From Phycisphaerales bacterium (GTDB lineage: Bacteria; Planctomycetota; Phycisphaerae; Sedimentisphaerales; Anaerobacaceae), in NCBI GenBank assembly GCA_020352215.1, contig CP070675.1:5473017-5537016 (forward strand): 64,000 nucleotides of DNA, in the 5' to 3' direction. The translations under genes were made by a program, and so were the position numbers. Within the stretch, counting starts at the first letter, position 1. Each line of letters starts with the position of its first letter. This document shows positions 18,451 through 26,363 of this stretch, in pieces. The notes under the pieces are model-generated. The model searched no databases. It was not told the origin of the DNA and saw only the letters and a program-made list of their open reading frames with translations.

Positions 18451-19587
18451 CTATGTCCCCGAGCGATACTTGTCGGAGGTGAACAACAGCGGAACGAACT
18501 CATTCAAGTACCGCCGCCATAATTGCCATTCGTGGCCCCCACCGGTTATGCGGGCTACGTGCCTGATATTGTCGACCTTCAATCGCTCGATGAGCTTCTG
18601 GTTTGCCTCGAAAAGGAAATCCTTCTTACCGCAGGCGATCCACAGCAAGTTGAGATCGTCATTTGTCACCTTCACCTTCGCCAGCAGGCTATCAAGCTTT
18701 CGGCCTTTTGGCACCGCCGAACTAAAGGCACCGACCCATGCGAAAAGCTCGAGATGGCCTAGCCCGACAGTCAGCGCCTGCCCCCCACCCATCGAAAGCC
18801 CTGCTATCGCGCGGTCGTTGCGGTCACCGCTGACGCGATAGCACCGCTGGATATAGGGGATCACGTCCTCAAGCAGGTCTTTTTCGAAGGTTCGGTAGTC
18901 CCCCAGGCTTAGTGAATCCGAAGGCGCCGAAGGCGTGTGGCCATAAGGCATCACGATGATCAACGGTTTGGCGATGTTCTTGGCGAGCAGGTTGTCCACT
19001 ATCACGTTGGCACGACCAACCACAGTCCATGTATCCTCGGAGTCGCCGCTTCCATGGAGCAGATATAGAATGGGATGCCGGACATTTCGGCGAGCCTCAT
19101 AACCGGGCGGTGTATAGACATACAGCCCCCGAGTGACACCGAGTGACTTCGATGCGTACCTGTGCATATGCACCGTACCGTGCGCCACCTTCTGCTCTTG
19201 AAAGAACATGGGCTCGGCCCCGTGTATCTCCACGAGGTTCTTTGCAGTTCTGCGCCATACCTTAAGCCAGGAATTGGCAGGATCGATTGTCTCCAAACCG
19301 TCCACTACGAAAATGTATGCATAGATATCCGGCTCAGCAGGGCCCAGCGTTACGCTCCACACCCCGTAGCGGTTTTTGGCCATGGGGCGGAGCCCCTCCT
19401 GAAACTCAACGCCGACAGCTACCTGCCTTGCCTGTGGCGCACGTAGGCGAAACGTCACTCGGCCGTGGGAGTGAACCTCCGGTGATACGAGAACTTGCCC
19501 CCGCGCGGCTGCTTCAAGATGCGAAGCCGAGCAGGCCAGAACTGACAGTAAGAGAACCACACGCATCGATTTACAGGCTCGTGCCAT
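18451..19587 (-). CDS. Exported carbohydrate esterase-like alpha/beta hydrolase
   Basis: About 378 aa; ATG 19587 has GGAG six bases upstream and a clean signal peptide (MRVVLLLSVLACSASHLEA). Residues ~30-120 are an Ig/E-set-like domain (VTFRLRAPQARQVAVGVEF, GPAEPDIYAYIFVVDG) as found before feruloyl and acetyl-xylan esterases. The catalytic part is an esterase-D/CE1 fold with YLLHGSGDSEDTW, the nucleophile Ser265 in GLSMGGGQ, an acidic candidate in GKKDFLFE and the His in TGGGHEW. It would release acyl groups from plant-type polysaccharides. It ends 32 bp from the convergent fusion gene and lies downstream of the acyltransferase gene on the same strand. Confidence 0.85.
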   Translation of the reverse strand: MARACKSMRVVLLLSVLACSASHLEAAARGQVLVSPEVHSHGRVTFRLRAPQARQVAVGVEFQEGLRPMAKNRYGVWSVTLGPAEPDIYAYIFVVDGLETIDPANSWLKVWRRTAKNLVEIHGAEPMFFQEQKVAHGTVHMHRYASKSLGVTRGLYVYTPPGYEARRNVRHPILYLLHGSGDSEDTWTVVGRANVIVDNLLAKNIAKPLIIVMPYGHTPSAPSDSLSLGDYRTFEKDLLEDVIPYIQRCYRVSGDRNDRAIAGLSMGGGQALTVGLGHLELFAWVGAFSSAVPKGRKLDSLLAKVKVTNDDLNLLWIACGKKDFLFEANQKLIERLKVDNIRHVARITGGGHEWQLWRRYLNEFVPLLFTSDKYRSGT

Positions 19588-19698
19588 TTGATCTCCAGGC
19601 AACTCTTATATGGGTAATCCCGGTTCACACGTAGGCATAATCAGTACGATGAGCCAAAGACAGAGCATGAGTAGATTCTAAACGGCAAGAGGGGAAAG

Positions 19699-19744
19699 AC
19701 AAAAGCAAAAAGCCGGCGATGGTGACGTTTTCAGCCGGCGATGG
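19699..19744 (-). terminator. Intrinsic terminator of the acyltransferase gene
   Basis: On the minus strand a GCCGGC...GCCGGC pair (six-base self-complementary arms, about 16-base loop) is followed directly by TTTTTGCTTTTG. It lies just past the stop of the minus-strand acyltransferase gene. The same bases form a 12-base direct repeat, AGCCGGCGATGG, at 19711-19722 and 19733-19744 on the plus strand. Confidence 0.5.
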
Positions 19745-19767
19745 AGGCGGCATCTCTGTGTCATCGG

Positions 19768-20916
19768 TCAAGCACTCGGCCGCTTGGGTTTCATGCCGAA
19801 CAGGAAACGCAGCACGTTGAATCGTCTTATCAAAGGCTCGTACAATGCGACAATCGCGGCAAAAGACAAGGTCGTGATAAGGACGTACTTGACAACAATC
19901 GCAACGTCCAATTGGACAATGTGGTAGCCGATCAGAATGATGACTGTCTGATGCAATATGTATAAGGGCAAGACGCCCTCGTTGGCGTACCCGAGGAATC
20001 TGTTGGCGGAGCTCAAGTGCCGGTGTGCAAAACCCATCATCGCGGTCAGCCAGAACCACGTGTGTAATACTCGGGCGATAGAGCCGGTGGGCGTTCCCAG
20101 GAATTGCAGCCCGGCAGCCGAGAGAGCACAGATATACAGGACGATAGATAGGATTAGTGCAATGATCAACGCCACGATTCTGTGCTTTTCGATGGTCGAA
20201 ATCAGCCGCGGATCCAACGCGACGAAGTAGCCAGTCACGAAGAAGGCCAGGTGGGGCAGCATAGACCATCCGCCCCAGTGTTCACCGAAGACAATGTGCT
20301 GCTGTGCATCGGAGAGCAGTTCCATAATAACTGCCGGGACGGCGATCAGGAAGATCGCACCTGGCTTAGCAAGACATCCGGTGAGCCGAGAGATGATCGG
20401 CTGCATTCGTTTGCCCCTTAGCCACAGAAAGAGCGGCAGCATGAGTACCGAATAAACGAACAGCATTTCCAGATACCAAAGGTGTAATCCCATCCAGGCG
20501 AAGTTACCTCCGAGGCCGTAACCGCCCTCAAAATAGTGCGGCAGGAATTCCATGAATGAACCCGCAAAGTCCCCGTGCGTGAGCCGCTCCAGATACACCT
20601 GATACGAGACGTGGGTGAACGTGCCGACTATCAGCGGGACAACAAGCCGCCGAACCTTTGACCACACGTACCTTCTCGCAGTCTGGATGCTAAGTGCGTA
20701 GTACGCGCTCAGGCCTGACAGCAGGAAGAAGAGCGGCATAAGCCATTGGGAAGTGAAGGTGGTAAAGATCGTGAACACCTGACTGGTCTCGGCGTTCTTG
20801 ACGTGCCAATCATCGGAGTCGAAGAACCTTGCGTTGTGGAACAGAAATACCATAAAGATCGCCAGTAGGCGCAACCAGTCGATATAGTAGTATCGTTTCG
20901 ATTTGGAACTTGTCAT
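19768..20916 (-). CDS. Acyltransferase family 3 membrane protein
   Basis: The product is 382 aa with about ten hydrophobic helices. The opening RYYYIDWLRLLAIFMVFLFHNARFF is the signature of acyltransferase family 3 (OatA/MdoC type), with the arginine and histidine on the first helix that act in acyl transfer. WLMPLFFLLSGLSAYYAL follows as the usual second helix. Such proteins O-acetylate or succinylate exported glycans or lipids, moving the acyl group across the membrane. The layout is closest to the MdoC/glucan-modifying branch. It lies 125 bp downstream of the PEP-utilizing enzyme gene and upstream of an esterase gene, so the pair could add and remove acyl groups; that link is inference. 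Confidence 0.85.
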   Translation of the reverse strand: MTSSKSKRYYYIDWLRLLAIFMVFLFHNARFFDSDDWHVKNAETSQVFTIFTTFTSQWLMPLFFLLSGLSAYYALSIQTARRYVWSKVRRLVVPLIVGTFTHVSYQVYLERLTHGDFAGSFMEFLPHYFEGGYGLGGNFAWMGLHLWYLEMLFVYSVLMLPLFLWLRGKRMQPIISRLTGCLAKPGAIFLIAVPAVIMELLSDAQQHIVFGEHWGGWSMLPHLAFFVTGYFVALDPRLISTIEKHRIVALIIALILSIVLYICALSAAGLQFLGTPTGSIARVLHTWFWLTAMMGFAHRHLSSANRFLGYANEGVLPLYILHQTVIILIGYHIVQLDVAIVVKYVLITTLSFAAIVALYEPLIRRFNVLRFLFGMKPKRPSA

Positions 20917-21041
20917 TGTTTCGTATCCGGGATTGTCCGGTTACAGTTCACAGACACTCTCGCGCACGGCCGGTGCCGCGTAATATCAACTGACATTCTG
21001 CACATTGAACGCCAGGCCGTTCAAGAGAGTTCTCCCACGTC

Positions 21042-23687
21042 TTATGTGCCCAGGATTCTCACAGTGCCTTGATCGCCGTTGACCTCAATCTCATCACCTG
21101 TCTTGATAACTTGCGTAGCCGCACCAACATTCACAACCGTAGGGATACCGTACTCCCGTGCAATGATACTGCCGTGAGAGAGGAGTCCGCCCTGATCGAC
21201 TACGATTCCAGCCGCGGCTACCAGGTAGGGCGTCCAGCCAGGATCGGTGAAGGGCGCCACCAGGATCTCTCCGGGCAGCACCTGGCTTTCGTCATCCGCG
21301 CCGCGGATTACCTTGGCCTTGCCACGAGCCATTCCTGGACTAACCGCCAAGCCGGTGAGAAGCTCTTTGGCGGTGTCGCTCAAGTCCGGCATCGAAGTCT
21401 CACCCTTGTAGCGTCCCTGCACGGTAATGGGGGGAGTTATGGTTCGGTGGCTCTCGTATTCAGCCTTTCTTGCCCGAACCTGATTCAGAACGTCACCGGC
21501 GTATGATCCGTCGACGATCGCGTGTATCTCTGGAAGCTCCAGGAAGAAGATGTCGTCCTTCTCCTTAAGTACTCCCTGGTCGCGCAATCTCTCGCCGAGG
21601 CTCAGTAGCATTCTGCGCCAGCTCGCAATCAACTGCACCAAGTCATTCTTGCCCTTTTCTCGAAGTGCGACAAAACCTTGAGAGCGTTTCAAGAGGGAGT
21701 TGAAAATCGCTCTCTTGACCGGATTTCTTAGCCTCTTACGACAGTCTCGCACAAGCTGACGCCGTTTCTCGGCCCGCTGCTGCCAAGTGGCTACTATGTC
21801 CTTCTCTTCCATACCCGAGATGTAGCTCCGAATAACAGACAAGACATAATCGGGACACTCACGCCAGCGTGCGTTGTACAGTTCGAATTCGCCTCGCGTG
21901 TGATGGCCGTGGGTCTGCATGAAGTCTGTCCAGGCCTCCATAAAACGGTTGCCATCGTCCGCCGCTGCAACCTTCTCAGAGATCTTGTCCCAGTTCTCTT
22001 GCGACATTATGATGGATTTTATTTCTGGATTGGCGGCGCCCTTACTGGCCAATCGCCAGAGATCGAGACCCGCATTTGCATCAACCATATCCCCTATGCC
22101 AACCAAGAGACCATTGGCGAAGGCATCGCTCTCCTTCAGCCATCGAACGCACGCCTTGCGAAGCAAGGTAAAGGAAGCCACGTGCGTAAAACCGTGGATT
22201 GCCCCGTGACGCCCTTGATAGATGAACTGCATAAGCCGGTCTACGGATTGTCTCACACGACCGACGATTTCTGCATCTGACAGCGACCTCACGTCAAGCT
22301 CGCCGAACTCATCGATCGAACCCTGCAACCCGGCCATCACACGCATGCCCTTGCGGTTGGTGAAGGTGATCGCATGAAACAGGTTCGCCGGCAGTCTCAG
22401 CAGAGCCTTGACGCGGTGGCACTTGATTTCGGCACACTGTTCAGTAGCCAACGCCAACCATTTCCCGGATTCTTCTCCTGGCACGGTATCCCCGAATGTG
22501 ACGCTGAGCTTGGCCTTGCGCATGATGGGGACTTTGCGGGCGATCCCAACAAGCGTGTTGAGATTTCCGTAACATCTGCCCGCTATTAGGCCGACCACTG
22601 GGTTGGCTCCGCGATCCAGCCCGATCATATCCAACACCATGTCCAGGACACTATGCAGCAAGTCCGAGACGAGTGACCACGTGCACGGCGTCAGAACATC
22701 CGGCATGACTTCTCTGGTATTGACACATGTCCATACCTGACGATCTTCCCAGCGCAGTTTTCGCTGTGTTGTCGTTATTGGCCGACTCTGAAGTATGTAA
22801 ATGTCAGAACCGCACAGGGCCCATTCGATGTCTTGCGGACATTGATAGTGCTTTTCGATGGTGACGGCCAGGCCGGTCAGTTTCCGAATCGTGGCACTGT
22901 CAATACATGCGTTCTGCGTGACCTTCTCGGCGTCCCTTGGTCCTGTGTCGGCTCGCATTTGTTCAGACAGGGTTTGCGAGGCAACTGTTCCGGTCGTCTT
23001 GTCGACAACAAATCTATCGGGGGTCACTCGCCCCGAGACAAGGGCATCTCCCAGGCCGTAGCAGACCTCAATCATCAGCCGATCCGCATCGTTCGTCACA
23101 GGATCGGCGGTGAAGAGCACACCCGATGCGTCTGCCTCGACCATCTGTTGAACAATGACCGCCATCCCTATGTCGTGTCCCTCCACTTGAGCCGATTGCC
23201 GATAGTCGTACGCACGCTGCGACCAGAGTGAAGCCCAGCATTTCTTAACGGCCTTACAGCACTCCTCTACGGTCTCGATGCCGAGATACGTCTCATACTG
23301 TCCTGCAAAAGAATGTTCCGCCAGGTCTTCAGCGGTGGCGGATGATCGAACAGCCACAGCCTTCGTACCCAGACTTTCATGGAAGGTCCTTATCAACTCT
23401 GACAGATCGCCCAACAGAGGCTTGTCAAGAATGGCCTGTCTTATGTCTGAAAGTATCTGGGCGCTCTCAGCGGGGCAGTCCGGCAGCGCAGCAATCATGT
23501 CGTTGAAGCCCTCGATATCATGCACGTGGCTCCAGTAATGGGGGGTCGTTATGCAGAAACCCGAGGGCACGGGCAATCCCAACTGGCTCATTCTTGCAAG
23601 ACCGTAGGCCTTGGATCCTACCGCCTCACGATCGGATTCCATAATCTCTGTGAGGGGCAAGACACCTCGTTTCTCTTCTGAGCGCAT
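21042..23687 (-). CDS. PEP-utilizing phosphotransferase, rifampicin-phosphotransferase-like
   Basis: The product is 881 aa, close to rifampicin phosphotransferases (about 870 aa). An ATP-binding domain occupies the first ~320 residues (VGSKAYGLARMSQLGLPVPSG, AVRSSATAEDLAEHSFAGQYET, MVEADASGVLFTADP). A long middle region of ~450 residues follows, where RPH enzymes bind their acceptor. The swivelling phosphohistidine domain at the C terminus has GGLLSHGSIIAREYGIPTVV with His838. The PEP/pyruvate TIM barrel of true PEP synthase is missing, so phosphate probably goes from ATP via His838 to a small molecule or dikinase-type acceptor. Drug resistance should not be assumed. It lies 24 bp after a Nudix gene. 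Confidence 0.8.
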   Translation of the reverse strand: MRSEEKRGVLPLTEIMESDREAVGSKAYGLARMSQLGLPVPSGFCITTPHYWSHVHDIEGFNDMIAALPDCPAESAQILSDIRQAILDKPLLGDLSELIRTFHESLGTKAVAVRSSATAEDLAEHSFAGQYETYLGIETVEECCKAVKKCWASLWSQRAYDYRQSAQVEGHDIGMAVIVQQMVEADASGVLFTADPVTNDADRLMIEVCYGLGDALVSGRVTPDRFVVDKTTGTVASQTLSEQMRADTGPRDAEKVTQNACIDSATIRKLTGLAVTIEKHYQCPQDIEWALCGSDIYILQSRPITTTQRKLRWEDRQVWTCVNTREVMPDVLTPCTWSLVSDLLHSVLDMVLDMIGLDRGANPVVGLIAGRCYGNLNTLVGIARKVPIMRKAKLSVTFGDTVPGEESGKWLALATEQCAEIKCHRVKALLRLPANLFHAITFTNRKGMRVMAGLQGSIDEFGELDVRSLSDAEIVGRVRQSVDRLMQFIYQGRHGAIHGFTHVASFTLLRKACVRWLKESDAFANGLLVGIGDMVDANAGLDLWRLASKGAANPEIKSIIMSQENWDKISEKVAAADDGNRFMEAWTDFMQTHGHHTRGEFELYNARWRECPDYVLSVIRSYISGMEEKDIVATWQQRAEKRRQLVRDCRKRLRNPVKRAIFNSLLKRSQGFVALREKGKNDLVQLIASWRRMLLSLGERLRDQGVLKEKDDIFFLELPEIHAIVDGSYAGDVLNQVRARKAEYESHRTITPPITVQGRYKGETSMPDLSDTAKELLTGLAVSPGMARGKAKVIRGADDESQVLPGEILVAPFTDPGWTPYLVAAAGIVVDQGGLLSHGSIIAREYGIPTVVNVGAATQVIKTGDEIEVNGDQGTVRILGT

Positions 23688-23711
23688 GTACTGTCCTGGA
23701 CAACGAACGTC

Positions 23712-24269
23712 CTAAGCTGTTCCCCCTCGTCCGCGTTTCACATTCTCTCGATAGACGCGCTTTCTCTTCAGCCTACGTATCGCAAATCGGGCCATTTCGT
23801 TGTGGTCAAACCCCATATCTTCGGGCAGCTTGTCTATGTCGAACCATCTCGCTCTCGCAGCATCGTCACCGGCTCGCAACTTGGTCTGCCCTTTACCGGC
23901 GATGCCCATAAACACTATCGTTATCTGTCTGCCGCGCGGATCTCTCCCGCACGTGCCATAGGTGCGCATCTGTTCCAATGGAATATTTACAAGCCCCGCT
24001 TCTTCCTTCAGCTCCCGCGCCACGGCATCTTCAAGCTCTTCATCAAGCTCGATGAATCCACCGGGGAAGACCCACTTACCCTGATACGGCTCGTACTTGC
24101 GGTTTATCAGCAACACCCTCGCCTTGCCGCGAGAGAAACTGAACACCACCGCGTCAACAGTGACCATAGGCCTCGGCCACTCGTAGACATATCTACCTTT
24201 CTTTGCCATATCGGTCTGTCGCTGCTGCTGACGCCGGCAACCCTTGTCGAGACAGAGCGTCATTGTCAT
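23712..24269 (-). CDS. Nudix hydrolase
   Basis: The product is 185 aa. The ATG at 24269 overlaps the stop of the upstream aminotransferase (ATGA); an internal ATG giving MAKKGRYVYEW is an alternative and removes 20 residues unlike the family. The Nudix box is complete at residues 71-93 (G-x5-E-x7-RE-L-x-EE-x-G-L), and the fold starts at VTVDAVVFSF. The PYQGKWVFPGGFIE and TYGTCGRDPRGR features resemble the ADP-ribose/ADP-sugar pyrophosphatase branch. It probably cleaves a nucleoside diphosphate derivative with Mg2+. Coupling to an aminotransferase and a PEP-utilizing enzyme suggests a clean-up or activation step in one small pathway. Confidence 0.9.
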   Translation of the reverse strand: MTMTLCLDKGCRRQQQRQTDMAKKGRYVYEWPRPMVTVDAVVFSFSRGKARVLLINRKYEPYQGKWVFPGGFIELDEELEDAVARELKEEAGLVNIPLEQMRTYGTCGRDPRGRQITIVFMGIAGKGQTKLRAGDDAARARWFDIDKLPEDMGFDHNEMARFAIRRLKRKRVYRENVKRGRGGTA

Positions 24270-25528
24270 TGTCGCCCGAGTGTCTCCAGGATATCGTACA
24301 GATTATGTGCGAGATTTGCCATTTCATTTTCCTCGATGGTCAAAGGCGGGAGAAAGCGTAGCACGTTTGAGCGCGGATTGTGACCTATGAGATACCCTCT
24401 CTCGAGCATTTCATCGTACACCACGGAAGTTATCGGATTATCGCCAGCTCCGGCCAGTTCCAGTGAAACCATCAGGCCTCTACCACGGACTTCGCGCACG
24501 AATTCGTGTCGCTTTCCTATTTCGTCAAGGCGATCATAGAGGCTCTCTCCCAAAGCGGCGCTTCTGGCAATCAGTTCTTCTTCTCTTATTACGCTGATAA
24601 CCTCCTTTGCGACAGCGCAGCCTAAAGGGTCATTCTGGTGAGACTGAACGTAGCGAAATGTTCGGGCTTCCAAAAGATCGGCGACCTCTTCTTTTGTCGC
24701 GACCGCGCTCACCGGGTACCCGTTTCCCAGCCCTTTTCCGAACGCGATAACATCGGGGCTGAGATCATAATGCTCGAACCCCCACCACTTCCCTGTCCGG
24801 CCCAACCCCGTTGTCACTTCGTCAACTACTATCAATCCCTGGTGCTGTTTCACCTCACTCGCGAGCAGATCGACGAGCTTTTCAGGTGGCAACCTTACGT
24901 TGCCGGACGCGCTTGCCGGCTCCAAGACAAACGCTGCGATTTCTTCAAATGGAAGACCGTCGGCCTTTGGGCAGGTATCCTTGCATGTAGCCTTGTCGCT
25001 GCAGGTTCTGCAAGCCTCCCGGTCGATTTGCAGCCACTCATCGGGTCCTTGCTTGGCTGCTGCGCCGTACGCGGCCATATACGACTCGGATAACGTTAGC
25101 AGGTGGCTTTTTCCGGTGACGAGCTTGGCGACCTGGATGGCAAGCTCGACGGCTTCACTGCCGGAGCTCAGGAAAACGCACTTGCCCTTCTCAAGGCCGA
25201 CTGCCTCAAGCAGAGCAGCCGCAGCTTCCTCAGCGGTCCGGTTCGTGTATCTGTAGCCGAGATGCATGACCCGGTCGATCTGCTCTTGTATCGTTCGGCT
25301 TATGCGGGGGTGATTGTGTCCGAGGACAGTGCTCCACACACCGGATTCAAAGTCAACGTATCTCTTGTTGTTCGCATCATAGAGATAGCAGTTGTGACCT
25401 CGCACAATGTCGGCCTTCGTCATTTCGTGACACTTGAGTATATAGTCCATTCCGGTCCTCAGCTTGCTATTTCGCACTTTGCCAACAAGCTGTTCAGATA
25501 TTACATTCAATTCACTCCTCGCGTCCAT
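24266..25528 (-). CDS. Class III aminotransferase with a four-cysteine insert
   Basis: The product is 420 aa. PLP-enzyme class III features are all present: GHNCYLYDANNKRYVDFESG, SSGSEAVELAIQVA for phosphate binding, VVDEVTTGLGRTGKWWGFE with the PLP aspartate, and Lys265 in AFGKGLGNGYP. It is related to acetylornithine, 4-aminobutyrate and similar omega-aminotransferases. What is odd is a segment between residues 173 and 186 with Cys173, 176, 182 and 186 (C-x2-C-x5-C-x3-C), where relatives have a short loop. This looks like a zinc or Fe-S site. It is the first gene of a minus-strand operon with the Nudix and PEP-utilizing genes. The amino acceptor is unknown. Confidence 0.85.
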   Translation of the reverse strand: MDARSELNVISEQLVGKVRNSKLRTGMDYILKCHEMTKADIVRGHNCYLYDANNKRYVDFESGVWSTVLGHNHPRISRTIQEQIDRVMHLGYRYTNRTAEEAAAALLEAVGLEKGKCVFLSSGSEAVELAIQVAKLVTGKSHLLTLSESYMAAYGAAAKQGPDEWLQIDREACRTCSDKATCKDTCPKADGLPFEEIAAFVLEPASASGNVRLPPEKLVDLLASEVKQHQGLIVVDEVTTGLGRTGKWWGFEHYDLSPDVIAFGKGLGNGYPVSAVATKEEVADLLEARTFRYVQSHQNDPLGCAVAKEVISVIREEELIARSAALGESLYDRLDEIGKRHEFVREVRGRGLMVSLELAGAGDNPITSVVYDEMLERGYLIGHNPRSNVLRFLPPLTIEENEMANLAHNLYDILETLGRQ

Positions 25529-25691
25529 ATCTAAAGACGACCGTCGCCAAGATGTGTTACAATTTTCGTGCAGCCGTAGAGTCCGGGCCTACTGGCGTGG
25601 GGCGCCGCGTGCGGACGGCTCACACCGCAGTCCTCTCGCTGTATGCAATCGGTCGTTCTCGCTATTGATGTTTACTTGCCACGCACTGGCC

Positions 25692-25730
25692 AGATCCTTC
25701 ATTGCGCTGCGCTCCATTCAGGATGACAAA
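25692..25730 (-). repeat. Dispersed intergenic repeat copy, minus orientation
   Basis: Read on the minus strand the segment runs TGTCATCCTGAATGGAGCGC, then AGCGCAATGAAGGATCT. It shares GTCATnCTGA at one end and GAAGnATCT at the other with the copies at 25884-25914 and 38985-39051. Confidence 0.5.
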
Positions 25731-25846
25731 GGTGCCCTATTCTCATTCTCCGCCGCGTTTAAGGTGCCTGCTCATCTGGTTTCGAGCACCAGTTCACAAC
25801 TCCTCCCGTGTGTTCTTCTAAACGCACCCGATGTGTCCCGCCGTAC

Positions 25847-25879
25847 GTCATTCTGTGCGTAGGCTGATGCCTCCCAGCC
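25847..25879 (+). repeat. Degenerate dispersed repeat copy
   Basis: GTCATTCTGTGCGTAGGC matches the start of the next copy (GTCATTCTGAGCGTAGGC) with one change, but the GAAGAATCT end is replaced by GATGCCTC. Confidence 0.45.
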
Positions 25880-25883
25880 GTGT

Positions 25884-25914
25884 GTCATTCTGAGCGTAGG
25901 CGAAGAATCTGGGC
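25884..25914 (+). repeat. Dispersed intergenic repeat copy
   Basis: GTCATTCTGAGCGTAGGC followed by GAAGAATCTGGGC. This is the best copy of the GTCATnCTGA...GAAGnATCT family in the window. The whole 25529-25944 gap has no gene I can support apart from these three copies. Confidence 0.55.
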
Positions 25915-25944
25915 ATAGAAGAATAGAGAACATACAATACACAC

Positions 25945-26241
25945 ATGGGTGAGAGAAAGACATACTACGTCTATATCATGACCAACAAGTCAGGCACTCT
26001 TTACGTCGGTATGACAGACAACATAACGCGGAGGCTCTGGCAGCATAGGAGGGCACTCGTAGAAGGCTTCACGAAGAAGTACAATATAACGAGGTTGATC
26101 CACCACGAGTCCTTCACGGATGTCTACTCCGCCATCGCTCGTGAGAAGATGATCAAGGGATGGGTCCGGAGAAAGAAGCTCGATCTAATCGAGTCAGTGA
26201 ATCCTCAGTGGCATGATTTGAGTGAGGACTGCTACGACTGA
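25945..26241 (+). CDS. GIY-YIG nuclease-domain protein
   Basis: The product is 98 aa, the usual size of stand-alone GIY-YIG proteins of the UPF0213/YhbQ type. The motif appears as YYVYIMTN then LYVGMTDN, with the catalytic arginine in NITRRLWQHR, and Glu in AIAREKMIKGWVRRKK. These small proteins are predicted single-domain endonucleases, often found scattered in intergenic regions or near repeats. It follows three dispersed repeat copies with no same-strand partner. Function in the cell is unknown; DNA repair or mobility roles have been suggested for the family. Confidence 0.9.
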   Translation: MGERKTYYVYIMTNKSGTLYVGMTDNITRRLWQHRRALVEGFTKKYNITRLIHHESFTDVYSAIAREKMIKGWVRRKKLDLIESVNPQWHDLSEDCYD

Positions 26242-26332
26242 TGCGGTGCGTTACAGGTGAGTCATCTTCGATCGGCGACTCGCCCGGCCGACACAGTGGT
26301 TTATCCTCATGTGTGTAAGAAAAAACGAACCT

Positions 26333-26345
26333 TGAGACTATCTCA
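26333..26345. promoter_or_regulatory. Short inverted repeat before the extended ECF gene
   Basis: TGAGA-CTA-TCTCA, five-base arms with a three-base spacer, ends 18 bases before the ATG at 26364. It could be an operator half-site pair or chance. Confidence 0.2.
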
Positions 26346-26363
26346 GAACACATAATAGAAGGT

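Noticed and set aside
21042..23687. Calling the 881-aa protein phosphoenolpyruvate synthase
   Set aside because: The C-terminal PEP/pyruvate-binding TIM barrel is absent and the phosphohistidine domain is at the very end, as in rifampicin phosphotransferases.
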